From: Klebsormidium nitens
Lineage: Eukaryota > Streptophyta > Klebsormidiophyceae > Klebsormidiales > Klebsormidiaceae
DNA length: 64,000 nucleotides
Direction: 5' to 3'
NCBI GenBank assembly: GCA_000708835.1
Contig: DF237121.1
Span: 63,953 to 127,952, forward strand
The position numbers and the translations under genes are program-made. The first letter of the stretch is position 1; every line of letters begins with the position of its first letter. Below the pieces are notes generated by a model. The model did not search any database. It had not been told where the DNA came from and worked only from the letters and a program-made list of their open reading frames with translations. Positions 63,601 through 64,000 of the stretch are shown here, piece by piece.

Positions 63601-64000
63601 TTGGATCTAGGCAATCCCGGTGAATGTAACTGCCCAATTGGGCTGGTGGCAAGTGACAAAGCCTTTCTTCACTGGGACAGAATTCTATCAATTCTGATTT
63701 CATACGTTGCGCTTAAAAGTTCCAAGGTAAGACGCTTCAACCACCACTTTGGAATCCTTGCACTGACTGTCAAATGTCTGAGTTTCCTAAGACGCCTTGC
63801 TTTTCTCTCTAGTTTGATGTGAGTTGATGAACCCACAAAAAGATTGGCAGTGTGTTCATAGTGCACAAGCTTGTATGAACTGCATCAGCTCTGAAAAAGC
63901 CAAATTTCTCAAAGGGCTGAGGTGCCCATTGCAAGAATATTCAGGCAACTTCCTGAATCTTCCCTTCAATGTATCAGGCCTGAATTGCAAAGGGCTTACT
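60603..64000. other. Gene-poor region to the window end
   Basis: No gene could be supported. The region holds a TGTCA/TGACA-rich imperfect palindrome (61685-61835), a short GAGATTAGACTCGG-like repeat (about 62150-62205) and a roughly 99-bp tandem duplication (62974-63165). Open frames are under 90 codons without bias. Confidence 0.4.
62974..63165. repeat. Tandem duplication of about 99 bp
   Basis: Two diverged copies share TTCTTGTTTGATGGGC early and GATGAGCTTTCCAGCT or GGTGAGCTTTCCAGCT late, followed by GTGGGC. The word ATGAGCTTTCCAG resembles a splice-site-containing edge, but no exon is evident. Confidence 0.7.

Noticed and set aside
1-64000. CRISPR arrays, bacterial operons or prophage
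   Set aside because: The sequence is intron-rich eukaryotic DNA, and no regularly spaced identical repeats with unique spacers were found.

Overview
The window is nuclear DNA of a green-lineage eukaryote, most likely a streptophyte alga of the Klebsormidium type. The reasons: GC-rich exons with strongly GC-biased third codon positions are split by many introns with canonical GT/AG ends, the best gene matches are plant families (a CBM-bearing GH10 xylanase and a REC1-like CLU/TPR protein), and the secreted protein carries an RSLLQ-type motif behind its signal peptide. The organism name is an inference. Exon joins below were worked out by eye. For the two large genes every junction closes in phase, except the last REC1 exon.

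Layout. (1) 872-17506, plus strand: an 18-exon gene for a secreted multidomain GH10 endo-xylanase. In order it has a signal peptide, two six-cysteine modules, a Pro/Thr linker, four carbohydrate-binding modules, the GH10 barrel with both catalytic glutamates, and a long unusual C-terminal extension. Its third intron is a 3.6 kb G-poor, pyrimidine-rich repeat field. (2) 17507-20710: intergenic DNA with an inverted-repeat element. (3) 20711 to about 39.7 kb, plus strand: a REC1-like protein (CLU domain plus TPRs) of about 2020 residues in 19-20 exons. (4) 39.9-42.2 kb: intergenic, with one AT-rich open stretch of foreign-looking codon use. (5) 42189-48249, plus strand: a 2-oxoglutarate/Fe(II) oxygenase-like gene. 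Its last six exons are clear; the join to the first is not. (6) 48.3-64 kb: gene-poor DNA with a possible two-exon small gene (50364-50923), a minus-strand Pro-rich nuclear-type ORF (52936-53895), and several MITE-like elements, GC palindromes and short tandem duplications. I saw no rRNA, intact tRNA, CRISPR array or autonomous transposon gene.

The most unusual signal is a recurring architecture inside the introns of all three plus-strand genes. At about a dozen splice junctions the neighbouring intron holds one to three degenerate same-strand copies of the exon edge, with its splice site and some intron sequence, in tandem at about 70-300 bp spacing. The copies carry stops, frameshifts or lost splice sites. 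For 3' splice sites the real exon is always the last copy; for 5' splice sites it is always the first. This looks like repeated splice-junction-spanning tandem duplication that lengthens introns and seeds decoy or alternative exons. A second genome-style signal is a large excess of the palindrome TGACGTCA: 18 copies seen, all in the gene-bearing part and in two different codon registers, where about one is expected by chance.
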